IMG/VR virus record: IMGVR_UViG_3300010935_000101
Location: 32,761 to 96,760 of that record
Direction: 5' to 3' (one strand)
Source of the DNA: a virus
DNA: 64,000 nt
The notes beneath the pieces are model-generated. The model was given only the letters and a program-made list of their open reading frames with translations, was not told the origin of the DNA and did no database searches. The stretch's first letter is position 1. Every line of letters begins with the position of its first letter. Below, piece after piece: positions 54,380-62,201 of this stretch. The translations under genes and the position numbers were made by a program.

Positions 54380-54700
54380 ATGGCAAAGTTAAATTTAAAA
54401 GACAATCAAGTAAATGAAGTATTAGGCAAGTTGACTCCAGCTTGGCAAGGCTGTGTTAGTGTAGATACGCTAGCTAAAGCACAAGTACCAAAGTCATCTA
54501 GCCGTAATTGGCTATTTGGAACTTTAATGAACAAGAAATTCATTAAGCTATCAAGAGCTTGTAATGGTTTTAAGAAAGGAGAAGTTGTATCATTGGTTGA
54601 TATATATGACTCAGACTCAGCATCTAATCTTGCTAGTCTAATGATATATAGACTTGGTCATAGCGGTCTTAGCAAGACCCCACAAATAGTGGAGGCCTAA
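54380..54700 (+). CDS. Early hypothetical protein
   Basis: The 106-residue basic protein has ATAGGAGG before ATG. Residues 20-60 have a winged-helix-like alternation ending in KKFIKLSRACNGFKKGE, and it may bind DNA. The segment SCNGF/ACNGF also occurs in the fused RNA polymerase, perhaps by chance. Confidence 0.65.
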   Translation: MAKLNLKDNQVNEVLGKLTPAWQGCVSVDTLAKAQVPKSSSRNWLFGTLMNKKFIKLSRACNGFKKGEVVSLVDIYDSDSASNLASLMIYRLGHSGLSKTPQIVEA

Positions 54701-54702
54701 CA

Positions 54703-54879
54703 ATGGCTTCCTACTACAAAGTTTGGCAATCATCCGGAGATATTGAGGAAACTCAGTATCGTCCGGAGGATCTTGAAGATGAAGAGTATATGTGGGAGTT
54801 TCAATACTGCGAATGGTATGAAACTTTAGTAGAGGCTATCAATGCCTCTATTGATACAAAACTAGCTCTAAAGGATTAA
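54703..54879 (+). CDS. Acidic early protein (58 aa)
   Basis: ATG 54703 follows GGAGGCC directly after the previous stop. The peptide is acidic and aromatic (EDEEYMWEFQYCEWYE). Small acidic early proteins of this type often block host proteins, but nothing more can be inferred. Confidence 0.65.
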   Translation: MASYYKVWQSSGDIEETQYRPEDLEDEEYMWEFQYCEWYETLVEAINASIDTKLALKD

Positions 54880-54880
54880 T

Positions 54881-54967
54881 ATGTATTATAAATTCAAGCG
54901 TTTATATGTTGTATATTCAACTGCATTATATATGCGGTTCAAAATACTTGCGTATAAAATATTCTAG
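54881..54967 (+). CDS. Basic early micropeptide (28 aa)
   Basis: ATG 54881 follows AAAGGATTAAT. The peptide is aromatic and basic with a hydrophobic centre and may associate with the membrane. Its stop lies in the terminator stem. Confidence 0.45.
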   Translation: MYYKFKRLYVVYSTALYMRFKILAYKIF

Positions 54968-54987
54968 GCTCTTCGGAGTCTAGTTTG
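54964..54987 (+). terminator. Terminator hairpin with TTCG loop
   Basis: CTAGGCTC (54964-54971), TTCG, GAGTCTAG (54976-54983), then TTTGTTT. It ends the first early unit. Confidence 0.8.
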
Positions 54988-55011
54988 TTTCCCTCAATAC
55001 AAAACACACGC

Positions 55012-55156
55012 TACACTACTCTGATAGTAGGTCCAGGACGGATTTACAAATATTTACATTTATTTGGAGTGATCCGTTTGCTACGCTGCGCTACGCAAGC
55101 CGGTAGCAACTATCAACCTGTTGAACCTGGACTCAGTACACTACGCCGATAGTAGT
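55012..55156. ncRNA. Four-way-junction element flanked by direct-repeat hairpins
   Basis: A closing stem GTCCAGG/CCTGGAC (55031-55037 with 55126-55132) encloses three arms that abut one another: ACGGAT/ATCCGT (55038-55077), TTGCTAC/GTAGCAA (55078-55109, with further inner GC and TGC/GCA pairs), and TCAA/TTGA (55113-55124). 20-base direct repeats (55012-55031, 55137-55156, three mismatches) flank it, and each contains its own CTACT/AGTAG-type hairpin. It lies between converging genes. It could be a structured RNA or a DNA site. Confidence 0.6.
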
Positions 55157-55158
55157 TG

Positions 55159-55521
55159 TCAGTTATGTTTGAGTTTATCTACTGTAGTTCTAATGGCCTG
55201 TTCTTGTTTTTCTGTGATAGTTCCATTAGTCTGCAACCATTTAGCTACGCTCTGAGTAAACTCATTACTTGGTATTGTTTCTACTCCCACATAAGCACAC
55301 AGTACTACCAAATGTTCTTGTTCTTTTTGTAGCTTCTCCAATTTTTGCTGTTTTATTTCCTCTATAGCAACTTCTTTGTAAGCTTGCTTTTGGATTTCTT
55401 CATTACGCTTATCTTCTGCACTGAGTGTAACTGATATCTGGACCATGCTTAGTTCGGTAGCATCTAAACCACTTATTAGTAGCTTTAGTGCTTTTTGTTT
55501 TACTTTATCTCTATTTCTCAT
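55159..55521 (-). CDS. Coiled-coil hypothetical protein
   Basis: The 120-residue protein is Lys/Glu/Gln-rich, helical, with a coiled-coil centre. It overlaps the ParB-like gene by 11 bases, so the two form an operon against the direction of the early block. It may be a partner of the ParB-like protein. Confidence 0.65.
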   Translation of the reverse strand: MRNRDKVKQKALKLLISGLDATELSMVQISVTLSAEDKRNEEIQKQAYKEVAIEEIKQQKLEKLQKEQEHLVVLCAYVGVETIPSNEFTQSVAKWLQTNGTITEKQEQAIRTTVDKLKHN

Positions 55522-56245
55522 TGTAAATTAGTCCCTTAACAAATTTATAGTTAGCTAGTTCAACTAATGCTATTCTAGTTTGCACATCAGTAATCTTATT
55601 TATCTTTACAAACTCATAGTACCACTCTTTACCTTTTTGAGTCTTAATTGCTGAGTCTTCAGACCATACATGCTCTTCATCAGCAACTGCTTTTTCTAAG
55701 TCTCTTTTGATATAAGCATAGATTGTTGATACTTTATTACTAGTTGTGTCGAACCCTTCAGCACTAACTATGTTTACTGAGTGCCCATCGAACAATGGTT
55801 GAATGAATTCTGGTCTATGCTTAGCTATGAATTTACCATTCTTTAGTAATCCTTCACTTATTCCCCAAGCTCTTGCTACCTTTAGGTTATTTCCAGAACC
55901 TGGTCTGAGTGAGTCTCGGACGGCACTAATAACCTTCTGAGTGTGGGACAAGTTTCTCCTAGTATTCACTGACTTCACATAGATTCTTACTTCAGCTTCA
56001 GTAAGCTTATCATCTAATTCTCTGTACATTATATGGGAACCCAGCATCACTAATGATTTTTGCCTGCATCTACCATCAATTACTTTACCATGCCATAGCA
56101 CTATTGGGTCTTGTTGTTGGTTATCAGCAATATCTTGTGTTAGCACAGCTTGTTCAACCTCATCTGCCATTGGCACTAAACCAGCCAACTCATCATTTAT
56201 CTCAAACGGTCCATCTTTACTCAATCTAACTTTTACATCTGTCAT
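55511..56245 (-). CDS. ParB-like nuclease-fold DNA-binding protein
   Basis: The 244-residue protein contains the ParB/sulfiredoxin-like core: QDPIVLWHGKVIDGRCRQKSLVMLG followed by YVKSVNTRRNLSHTQK and a helix-turn-helix-like region (KVARAWGISEGLLKNGK). Such proteins bind palindromic sites or cut DNA. It is transcribed away from a region with palindromes and tandem iterons, the probable binding sites. It may control early transcription, replication or partition. Confidence 0.78.
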   Translation of the reverse strand: MTDVKVRLSKDGPFEINDELAGLVPMADEVEQAVLTQDIADNQQQDPIVLWHGKVIDGRCRQKSLVMLGSHIMYRELDDKLTEAEVRIYVKSVNTRRNLSHTQKVISAVRDSLRPGSGNNLKVARAWGISEGLLKNGKFIAKHRPEFIQPLFDGHSVNIVSAEGFDTTSNKVSTIYAYIKRDLEKAVADEEHVWSEDSAIKTQKGKEWYYEFVKINKITDVQTRIALVELANYKFVKGLIYNEK

Positions 56246-56349
56246 ATCAACTCCTTTGTTTTATTACTGTAATTGTATCAATCTCTAGCTTAAATTCACC
56301 TTATTTTATAGGGAATCAAGTATGATTTGAGGAAGGTTGCTAGTTCAAT

Positions 56350-56370
56350 CGGACAAATCTGTCCGTTTTT
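56350..56370. promoter_or_regulatory. Palindrome CGGACA-AATC-TGTCCG with T tract
   Basis: A perfect 6-bp inverted repeat is followed by five T. A half-site, CTGTCCGATTT, recurs near 56402. Located about 105 bases upstream of the ParB-like gene, so operator or terminator. Confidence 0.6.
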
Positions 56371-56506
56371 GACTCCTGTTAAGTGTAATATATACATGTT
56401 CTGTCCGATTTCCCCTCATAATTTAATTTATCATGAGGGAGTGTCTCACTCTCGTTTGGTTACAATACAAAACCACCAAACCAACCCTTTATTTTATCAT
56501 TTCCAA

Positions 56507-56590
56507 ATTGTACTAAAATTGTACATAATTTATCAAATTGTACAATAATTGTACATAAATTCCAAAACTGTACAATTTCTATACATTTCT
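56507..56590. repeat. Three tandem ~30-bp iterons with ATTGTACA boxes
   Basis: ATTGTAC-type boxes begin at 56507, 56518, 56537, 56548, 56567 and (degenerate) 56578, alternating 11 and 19 bases, so a 30-bp unit occurs three times. ATTGTACAAT at 56537 is a perfect palindrome. Boxes one helical turn apart suggest cooperative protein binding. The region 56246-56861 holds no convincing gene. Confidence 0.8.
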
Positions 56591-56610
56591 CCTAATTCTC
56601 ATAACTTTCT

Positions 56611-56626
56611 TAATGCTTACGCATTA
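56611..56626 (+). promoter_or_regulatory. Early hairpin 4 (TAATGC-TTAC-GCATTA)
   Basis: 6-bp stem with TTAC loop followed by TTATTTATATT, in the iteron region. Confidence 0.55.
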
Positions 56627-56705
56627 TTATTTATATTACATTCTCCTATGGAGTATTTACCTTTACTTTAGCTTATTGCTATTGTAGAGGTATTGCTTTT
56701 TTCTC

Positions 56706-56721
56706 TAGTGCTTACGCACTA
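56706..56721 (+). promoter_or_regulatory. Early hairpin 5 (TAGTGC-TTAC-GCACTA)
   Basis: 6-bp stem with TTAC loop followed by TTATTTTTA. It repeats hairpin 4 95 bases downstream, and a strong terminator follows it. Confidence 0.6.
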
Positions 56722-56784
56722 TTATTTTTAAAGAATATTGTAATTCTAGCTTGCCAGCTTTTTGAGAGACCATATTCAACTCGT

Positions 56785-56817
56785 AGTAGCCTTTAAGTAG
56801 GCTACTATTCTTTTTTT
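56785..56817 (+). terminator. Strong factor-independent terminator
   Basis: AGTAGCCT (56785-56792) pairs with AGGCTACT (56799-56806), followed by ATTCTTTTTTT. It would end any short transcript started at hairpins 4 or 5. A second stem, GCCAA/TTGGC, follows. Confidence 0.85.
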
Positions 56818-56861
56818 AATTGCCAACCCGTTTGGCCCACCTTAAATACATAGGAGTATAA

Positions 56862-57188
56862 ATGAACAAGTACATAAAACAATTAAATACTACAGGGAAT
56901 ATAACTTCACCCTATTCAGAAGTGGAAGCTTATGGAGACAAGTTGCTTATGGAACTTATGAAACTGAACACATATGGGTATACACCATCAGACTCTAAAG
57001 TAATAGAGTTTATCAATCAAATGGATTCTAGAATTGGAGAGACTCAATCAGAGGAATTGAAGAAACAGTATGTTGAAGGAATGACTTATATAAAAAATGT
57101 AATAAAATTTGATATAACAAGTCAATTTCAGGATCTGGTACTAAACATAGAACTAGAAGCAGATAAAGAATGTGCAGGTATTTTATAA
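56862..57188 (+). CDS. Early hypothetical protein
   Basis: The 108-residue helical acidic protein has ATAGGAG before ATG. It contains one Cys near the end. No family is recognised. It is first in a run of small genes. Confidence 0.65.
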   Translation: MNKYIKQLNTTGNITSPYSEVEAYGDKLLMELMKLNTYGYTPSDSKVIEFINQMDSRIGETQSEELKKQYVEGMTYIKNVIKFDITSQFQDLVLNIELEADKECAGIL

Positions 57189-57240
57189 CCTGCTCAACCC
57201 AGGCTTAAATGCCTATAACCAAAATACACAGGAGCACAAT

Positions 57241-57399
57241 ATGAAAGTAGAACAAGCAGAACAAGTACAAGAAACAATAACAATGTATAAACATTGTATG
57301 TTAAGTTTAAAGGAAGTCGAGCAACGCTTAGGAACCATAATGGGTGGTGCTTGGTCAATAAGTTATATACTAGGGTCATTTACCTTAGTAAGCAAATAA
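57241..57399 (+). CDS. Early hypothetical protein (52 aa)
   Basis: AGGAG precedes ATG 57241. It has a helical Glu/Gln N-terminus and a small hydrophobic end (GGAWSISYILGSF). An open frame extends upstream but lacks a good start there. Confidence 0.6.
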   Translation: MKVEQAEQVQETITMYKHCMLSLKEVEQRLGTIMGGAWSISYILGSFTLVSK

Positions 57400-57424
57400 C
57401 CCTACCAAATTTAAGGAAAATTAC

Positions 57425-57664
57425 ATGAAGTTAAAAGACATCGCAAAGTTACCCTTCTCAGTCCGCTATATAAAAACTACCGACATACACAGTCAAACTT
57501 ATACTATAAATGTCAATGGCACAGAATTAATAGACCTACGTTTGGATAATCATATCCAACATGATGAGGTTATGTCAGATGGAGCATTAGCAGATTATTA
57601 CTACGCACAGTATCCGATAGATAGTTGGGAACCTTGTAGTAAGTATGGACATACCGTAAATTAG
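57425..57664 (+). CDS. Early hypothetical protein (79 aa)
   Basis: AAGGAAAA precedes ATG. The protein is beta-rich, with an acidic middle and aromatic end. No family is recognised. Confidence 0.65.
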   Translation: MKLKDIAKLPFSVRYIKTTDIHSQTYTINVNGTELIDLRLDNHIQHDEVMSDGALADYYYAQYPIDSWEPCSKYGHTVN

Positions 57665-57711
57665 CCTCATTCCCGTCTGAGCAATGGCGGGACAATCTAA
57701 AGGAGATTAAC

Positions 57712-58038
57712 ATGGCATTTAAACGTAAGTGGGAATGTGAATATTGTGGTTATGAAATAACAGCAACAACAGAGGAAGCAGAAGGTATGTTATGTCCTTC
57801 CTGTGAGGGATATGAGCCTGCACCAGAACCTGAAGAGAGCCCTAAATGGTCAAAAGAAGAGCGTAACGAAAGATATAGAATTGCCTATCATTTACGTGGA
57901 AGTTCTTGGGAAGGAACTGAATCTTATATGTACTTAGGAAATTTAATAGATGGTCAAGCCGAAGTTTATCTTGCATTGAATGAACCTAGATCAGACAAAA
58001 AACATAGACTTAACAAGGCTATAAGAGAGGGAAAGTAG
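57712..58038 (+). CDS. Early zinc-ribbon protein
   Basis: In this 108-residue protein, CEYCGYE and, 17 residues later, CPSCEGY form a classical four-Cys zinc ribbon at the N-terminus. A Pro/Glu linker and a helical basic half follow. AAGGAG precedes ATG. Such small ribbons often touch host RNA polymerase or nucleic acid; that is inference. Confidence 0.7.
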   Translation: MAFKRKWECEYCGYEITATTEEAEGMLCPSCEGYEPAPEPEESPKWSKEERNERYRIAYHLRGSSWEGTESYMYLGNLIDGQAEVYLALNEPRSDKKHRLNKAIREGK

Positions 58039-58044
58039 GTTAAT

Positions 58045-58070
58045 AAAGAATTCATTTTGAGTTCTTTTTT
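58045..58070 (+). terminator. Terminator after the zinc-ribbon gene
   Basis: AAAGAA pairs with TTCTTT around an 11-base loop and runs into a T tract. Confidence 0.6.
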
Positions 58071-58084
58071 TCAACCAACCATTT

Positions 58085-58100
58085 TGTGCCTTACGGCACA
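58085..58100 (+). promoter_or_regulatory. Early hairpin 6 (TGTGCC-TTAC-GGCACA)
   Basis: 6-bp stem, TTAC loop, then TTATTTTTATT; 41 bases before the next start. Since a terminator lies just upstream, a second terminator seems redundant, which favours a promoter role. Confidence 0.6.
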
Positions 58101-58140
58101 TTATTTTTATTGATTTGAATCAAACCACAAAGGAAATCAT

Positions 58141-58464
58141 ATGATTATCAGAAACGAATACAAAGGTGACCTAGCATTGGGTCGTAGAGTCAAAACAACT
58201 GCTGTGGCATCGTTAGATACCATAACAGAGACTGCACAAGGTATTGCGGATGTTGTAACAACTGCTAGATCAGTAGTTGAATTAGTTCATGGTAGCTTAC
58301 AACCAGCTATCATGGAACAACGAATTGAACTAGCCACTGTTGGTGCCAAAGGTCTAAGAGACCTAGTAGCATTGGGAATGACTAATGAAGAAGCTCACAG
58401 CTATCTACAAATGTCATATCAAGCATCAACTAGTACAATTGCTAAAGCCGCTAAGTCAGCATAG
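58141..58464 (+). CDS. Early protein, possible paralogue of the 54020 gene product
   Basis: The 107-residue Ala/Val/Thr-rich helical protein has AAAGGAA before ATG. Its first 60 residues resemble those of the 92-residue early protein. No family is recognised. Confidence 0.65.
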   Translation: MIIRNEYKGDLALGRRVKTTAVASLDTITETAQGIADVVTTARSVVELVHGSLQPAIMEQRIELATVGAKGLRDLVALGMTNEEAHSYLQMSYQASTSTIAKAAKSA

Positions 58465-58467
58465 TAA

Positions 58468-58487
58468 GAGCCTACTTCGGTAGGTTC
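58468..58487 (+). terminator. Hairpin with TTCG loop
   Basis: GAGCCTAC, TTCG, GTAGGTTC; no T tract, so termination may be partial. Confidence 0.55.
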
Positions 58488-58525
58488 TATGGTGTGTTCA
58501 CCAAATCAAATTTCTAAGGAAAAAC

Positions 58526-59194
58526 ATGAGTAAGAAAACAACAGCTAAGGCTGTAGAACTAACAGTTGCGCAAAAGATGGCAGTAGCAATTGCTAAAGCA
58601 AGAGAGTCTAGAAAGCAAGCTAAGGATGAGGCTAGATTGGCATTACTAGAAAATGGTAAATACGTGGACTATTTAGCATCTATCGAAGATGAAGCTGACC
58701 AAGTAGTTAAGTTAGCAACAATTATGGAACAGCTTAACAAGATGAAACCGATAGTAACCAACGATGGTACTAAGTATGGTGTCAATATATTTCCAATAGC
58801 GGAATACGCGTTTGGACCAGTAATGAGCAGAGTTGTTGGTATTATCAATGGTGCATCATCAATGTTTACTGATGAACGACAAGCTGAGTTTGAAGCGATA
58901 ACTGGGGTATCCCACTTATCAGCAACCAAAGCAGGGGATACTATTGGTAGCCCAGCATATTATTCAAAGGGCAACTTAGCAAATGCAATTCCAGCTAATG
59001 GTGCTTGTATAAATACAGCAATAACTGCAGTGTCTGATGCATTGGGCATTGATATAGCATATGCATCTAAAGTGAATGCTGATACTGTAGAGAGATGGTT
59101 TACTGTAGCTAAGAACAAAGCTGATAAACAGTATGCGGAATTTAAGAAAATTGAGATAGTGGACTCCGAGAACAACTTCGTTCTCGAGGATTAA
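58526..59194 (+). CDS. Hypothetical protein upstream of RNA polymerase
   Basis: The 222-residue protein has a Lys/Ala-rich N-terminus, a globular middle with Gly/Ala-rich strands and an acidic end. Its last codons form a CGAGAAC/GTTCTCG hairpin. It lies directly before the fused RNA polymerase. In N4, gp2 is the activator that recruits RNAPII to middle promoters; a similar role is possible but unsupported by motifs. Confidence 0.65.
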   Translation: MSKKTTAKAVELTVAQKMAVAIAKARESRKQAKDEARLALLENGKYVDYLASIEDEADQVVKLATIMEQLNKMKPIVTNDGTKYGVNIFPIAEYAFGPVMSRVVGIINGASSMFTDERQAEFEAITGVSHLSATKAGDTIGSPAYYSKGNLANAIPANGACINTAITAVSDALGIDIAYASKVNADTVERWFTVAKNKADKQYAEFKKIEIVDSENNFVLED

Positions 59195-59200
59195 CAACAT

Positions 59201-59218
59201 AGGGCTGTAACAGGCCCT
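59201..59218 (+). terminator. Hairpin between the 222-residue gene and RNA polymerase
   Basis: AGGGC/GCCCT stem with a TGTAACAG loop 21 bases before the RNA polymerase start; may be a partial terminator or a translational element. Confidence 0.45.
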
Positions 59219-59238
59219 TAACTAACCAAGGGGAAAAT

Positions 59239-61221
59239 ATGATACTAGCACAGATATTGGCAGGCAGACTAAGAATGCCTAACATACATGACATGAAAAG
59301 TGTATATGGATTGGAAGTATACAAACAATTAGACGGTATGTTCTCAGCAATGTGGGAGGCATATCTAAGCAGAGGTCAGAGACAACTTGATAATGGTAGT
59401 ATGACAAATACTATATCTTTACCATATTGGGCTAAGAGAATTAAACATCCAAAAGCAATGAACCAAGCGCTCAAGCTATTGAGTGACCATGGTTGGATCA
59501 CAGTATCAACTAGACCTAATAACAATTGGTCTGAAGCGCATATCAATGAATCTAAGTTACTTACTTATGTAACTCAATCTCAACTTAACAAAGTGCGTAT
59601 GTATAACAAATTTAACAAGTATAAACTAGAATTCCATAATCTTGACCAAGACTTTGGTGCTAACAAAATGAAAATTAATGGAGCAGTACATACAGTTAAA
59701 CATAGCTGTAACGGCTTTGCAAAAGCTGGTAAAGTACCATTTCAGTATGATACTAACAAACTATTTGTTAACTTTGATGTCGTATTACGTGAAGTTAACA
59801 AGGGCATCGAAAATATGATTGAGACTTATCCAGCAATCATTGATGACTATGCTAATTATCGTGAGATAGGTAAGAATGTACTTGAATCATTAATCTATGA
59901 CGAAGGAACATACAATGCTGGTCCTAGAACATCTGACCCTAGACATCGTAATAACTCTGGGTATCTCAACAAGGTAGCAAATCCAGTTGGGTTCAAAGTA
60001 ATGCGTGGATTGCTAACTATCCCAGTTGAGCACCGTAACATATGTACTCCAAATGGGCTTCGCAATAAATACTTATTCATAGCTGAATTAGTTGGCTTCA
60101 AAGCAGGTTCAGTTGATGCTAAAACACAGTTCGGTAGATTAGCATATTATAATAGAACTATAACAAAGTGTGATGTCGAGGACATCTGGTTAGAGCGTTT
60201 GTATGCTGACATCGACAGTGCGTTTGGTAACAAATGGACTATGACAAGAAGTAACAAATTAGCAAAGATTAGTGAGTATAAATCAGGTTCTAATTGGCAT
60301 ATAGCTAGAGTACCATCATTAATTACAGATTTGATTAAACTTGAAGAGTCAATCATTCGTGAGTCTACTTACAAATGGCAAGTACCTATAGAGATAGATA
60401 TGAGCGCGTCAGTGCTTGGATATATTGGATTACTTCTAAATCACAAACCATTCCTTGATAGGTGTAACATAACTCAAGGTGACTTAAGTGATGCTTGGGG
60501 ACATAAAGTTATAACTAATCGTCTTCAATTCAAGACTATCATGCGTCAATGCTATGGTAGTCAAATGTCAGCTCAACAAATGTGGGATGACATGGAGATG
60601 ACATATACCAAGGAAGAAGTAGTAGCGTTCAACCAGGAAATGGAATCTGGCGACTTAGCAATAGCAATTGCTTTCAAGGACTTCTTCATCAACAATGCAC
60701 AAATGCACCCAGTAATGGAGCTTAATGTGCTTGGTGACAGAGTTACAACTTACTGTAACAAATTCCACAATGTTGGGGAAACTACATCAATCTTCGACTT
60801 GTATGATACGTCAACTAACTCAATTCGTAGAATCCATAATACCCAAATCAAGCGTGTACCAGACTTAAAGTCATTCAAACGCTATACCGTAACAGGCTTA
60901 ATACATGGCCTTGATGGCAGAGTTATGGATAATACAGTTGACGCAGTAATAGACAGATATGGATTCTGCCTAGATGTACATGATGCAGACATACTATGTT
61001 GTGAGGCTGCAGACTACGCAAGGGAAGTATATACTAATGGCAGAACATCAGAAGAACCAAGTTTAGCATATATACGCACCAACCGTAATAGCATACTATC
61101 ACAGTACTTCACAAGCTTGAATATCCCAGCTAGTCGAATAGCAGATTGGAAAGCAAACGTAGTACCACTAGTGGAGCCATTCATCGGCGAGTTAGACATC
61201 AATCCAATGGTCCTCAAATGA
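59239..61221 (+). CDS. Middle-gene RNA polymerase, N4 RNAP1-RNAP2-like fusion
   Basis: The 660-residue single-subunit polymerase of T7/N4 type has a region (about 230-260) that fits the T/DxxGR element (RTSDPRHR, then NPVGFKVMRGLLT). Motif A is EIDMSASVLGYIG, motif B NRLQFKTIMRQCYGS and motif C FCLDVHDADIL. In N4 the first element lies in RNAP1 and motifs A-C in RNAP2, two separate proteins of about 270 and 400 residues. Here one chain covers both. It would transcribe middle genes. AAGGGG precedes ATG. Confidence 0.85.
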   Translation: MILAQILAGRLRMPNIHDMKSVYGLEVYKQLDGMFSAMWEAYLSRGQRQLDNGSMTNTISLPYWAKRIKHPKAMNQALKLLSDHGWITVSTRPNNNWSEAHINESKLLTYVTQSQLNKVRMYNKFNKYKLEFHNLDQDFGANKMKINGAVHTVKHSCNGFAKAGKVPFQYDTNKLFVNFDVVLREVNKGIENMIETYPAIIDDYANYREIGKNVLESLIYDEGTYNAGPRTSDPRHRNNSGYLNKVANPVGFKVMRGLLTIPVEHRNICTPNGLRNKYLFIAELVGFKAGSVDAKTQFGRLAYYNRTITKCDVEDIWLERLYADIDSAFGNKWTMTRSNKLAKISEYKSGSNWHIARVPSLITDLIKLEESIIRESTYKWQVPIEIDMSASVLGYIGLLLNHKPFLDRCNITQGDLSDAWGHKVITNRLQFKTIMRQCYGSQMSAQQMWDDMEMTYTKEEVVAFNQEMESGDLAIAIAFKDFFINNAQMHPVMELNVLGDRVTTYCNKFHNVGETTSIFDLYDTSTNSIRRIHNTQIKRVPDLKSFKRYTVTGLIHGLDGRVMDNTVDAVIDRYGFCLDVHDADILCCEAADYAREVYTNGRTSEEPSLAYIRTNRNSILSQYFTSLNIPASRIADWKANVVPLVEPFIGELDINPMVLK

Positions 61222-61249
61222 GGGCTATTGGGCAACTTTAAGGAATATC

Positions 61250-61612
61250 ATGAGTAAGAATTACAACGATTGGAGACTACCAACTGTACAAGAGTTATTA
61301 ACATTAGTTGATTATACTAGAGAACACCCAGCAAGTTTAATAATAGATAGAAACTCATTTAAAACAATGTGGACTTCGACCCCAAACGCAAACCCATACT
61401 CAAATGTACAATGGGCTGTTGATTTTGGAAGGGGTAATGCATGTGGAGTGTTTCTTAGTAAAAAATATGATGTGAGATGTGTGAGAGTAAACAAATCTAA
61501 CAAATTACAATGGAGCCGAGTAAGTGAAGAATCAATGAAGTATGACGAAGCAATAAGATATGCTGAAGAATTAGTTACAAAGCCCACTAAGGGATGGATT
61601 CCAAAAATATAA
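61250..61612 (+). CDS. DUF1566-type (Lcl C-terminal-like) protein
   Basis: The 120-residue protein matches the DUF1566 pattern: DWRLPTVQELLTLVDY, MWTSTP, WAVDFGRG and VRCVR. This C-type-lectin-like fold occurs in surface and phage proteins. A location directly after RNA polymerase and an AAGGA site place it in the early/middle unit. Binding partner is unknown. Confidence 0.75.
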   Translation: MSKNYNDWRLPTVQELLTLVDYTREHPASLIIDRNSFKTMWTSTPNANPYSNVQWAVDFGRGNACGVFLSKKYDVRCVRVNKSNKLQWSRVSEESMKYDEAIRYAEELVTKPTKGWIPKI

Positions 61613-61638
61613 ATCATTTACAACTCTTATATAAGCAT

Positions 61639-61671
61639 AGCACCATTATGGTGTTGTGCTTTATTTTTTTT
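61639..61671 (+). terminator. Terminator after the DUF1566 gene
   Basis: AGCAC...GTGCT stem with an inner CCAT/ATGG, followed by a long T run. Confidence 0.75.
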
Positions 61672-61698
61672 CTTTTTAAGAAATACAGAGGAGTTTAC

Positions 61699-62199
61699 AT
61701 GATATATTGGCTAATTATCATTATTATTTTATGGATCGTATCCTCTTATTTGTACCATACAAGTACTTTTGAGCCACCAGAAGAATCTGATAAAGAATTT
61801 TTTACTAGACATTTTAAAGAATATATAGCAAAACAAACACCAAAAGTGAATAAACCTATTTCTTCTAAACATAAGGATAGTACTGCAGAATTATGGGATT
61901 TGCAACCCATTAAGTCTACTATGTTTATTAGCGCTGAAGTCAAACAGACTTACCTTAATTCCTCAGAATGGTGGAAATTAAGAGATAAGCGTATGATTCT
62001 AGCACAATACAAATGTGAATGCTGTGGATCAACATGGATGTTAAGCTGTCACCACGTCACTTATATACGATTAACTCGTGAAGAACTTAATGATGTTGTC
62101 ATTTTATGCGGAGGATCGGACGGCTGTCACCAAAAGATTCATGATATTCTAGGATACGACAGGGCTACAGAATATCCAATTTCAACTATTAAGAAATAG
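61699..62199 (+). CDS. Membrane-anchored HNH endonuclease
   Basis: The 166-residue protein starts at ATG 61699 with AGAGGAG. Residues 2-18 form a hydrophobic anchor. The C-terminal HNH domain has SSEWWKLRDKR, CECCG, CHHVTY and CGGSDGCHQKIHD, with zinc cysteines and catalytic His. The membrane anchor is unusual for a phage HNH protein and suggests action near the injection site. The next gene also codes an HNH-like protein. Confidence 0.78.
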   Translation: MIYWLIIIIILWIVSSYLYHTSTFEPPEESDKEFFTRHFKEYIAKQTPKVNKPISSKHKDSTAELWDLQPIKSTMFISAEVKQTYLNSSEWWKLRDKRMILAQYKCECCGSTWMLSCHHVTYIRLTREELNDVVILCGGSDGCHQKIHDILGYDRATEYPISTIKK

Positions 62200-62201
62200 C
62201 T

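Noticed and set aside
56327-56548. Plus-strand frame of 73 codons in the iteron region
   Set aside because: It runs through the palindrome and iterons, has no ribosome-binding site and an atypical composition.
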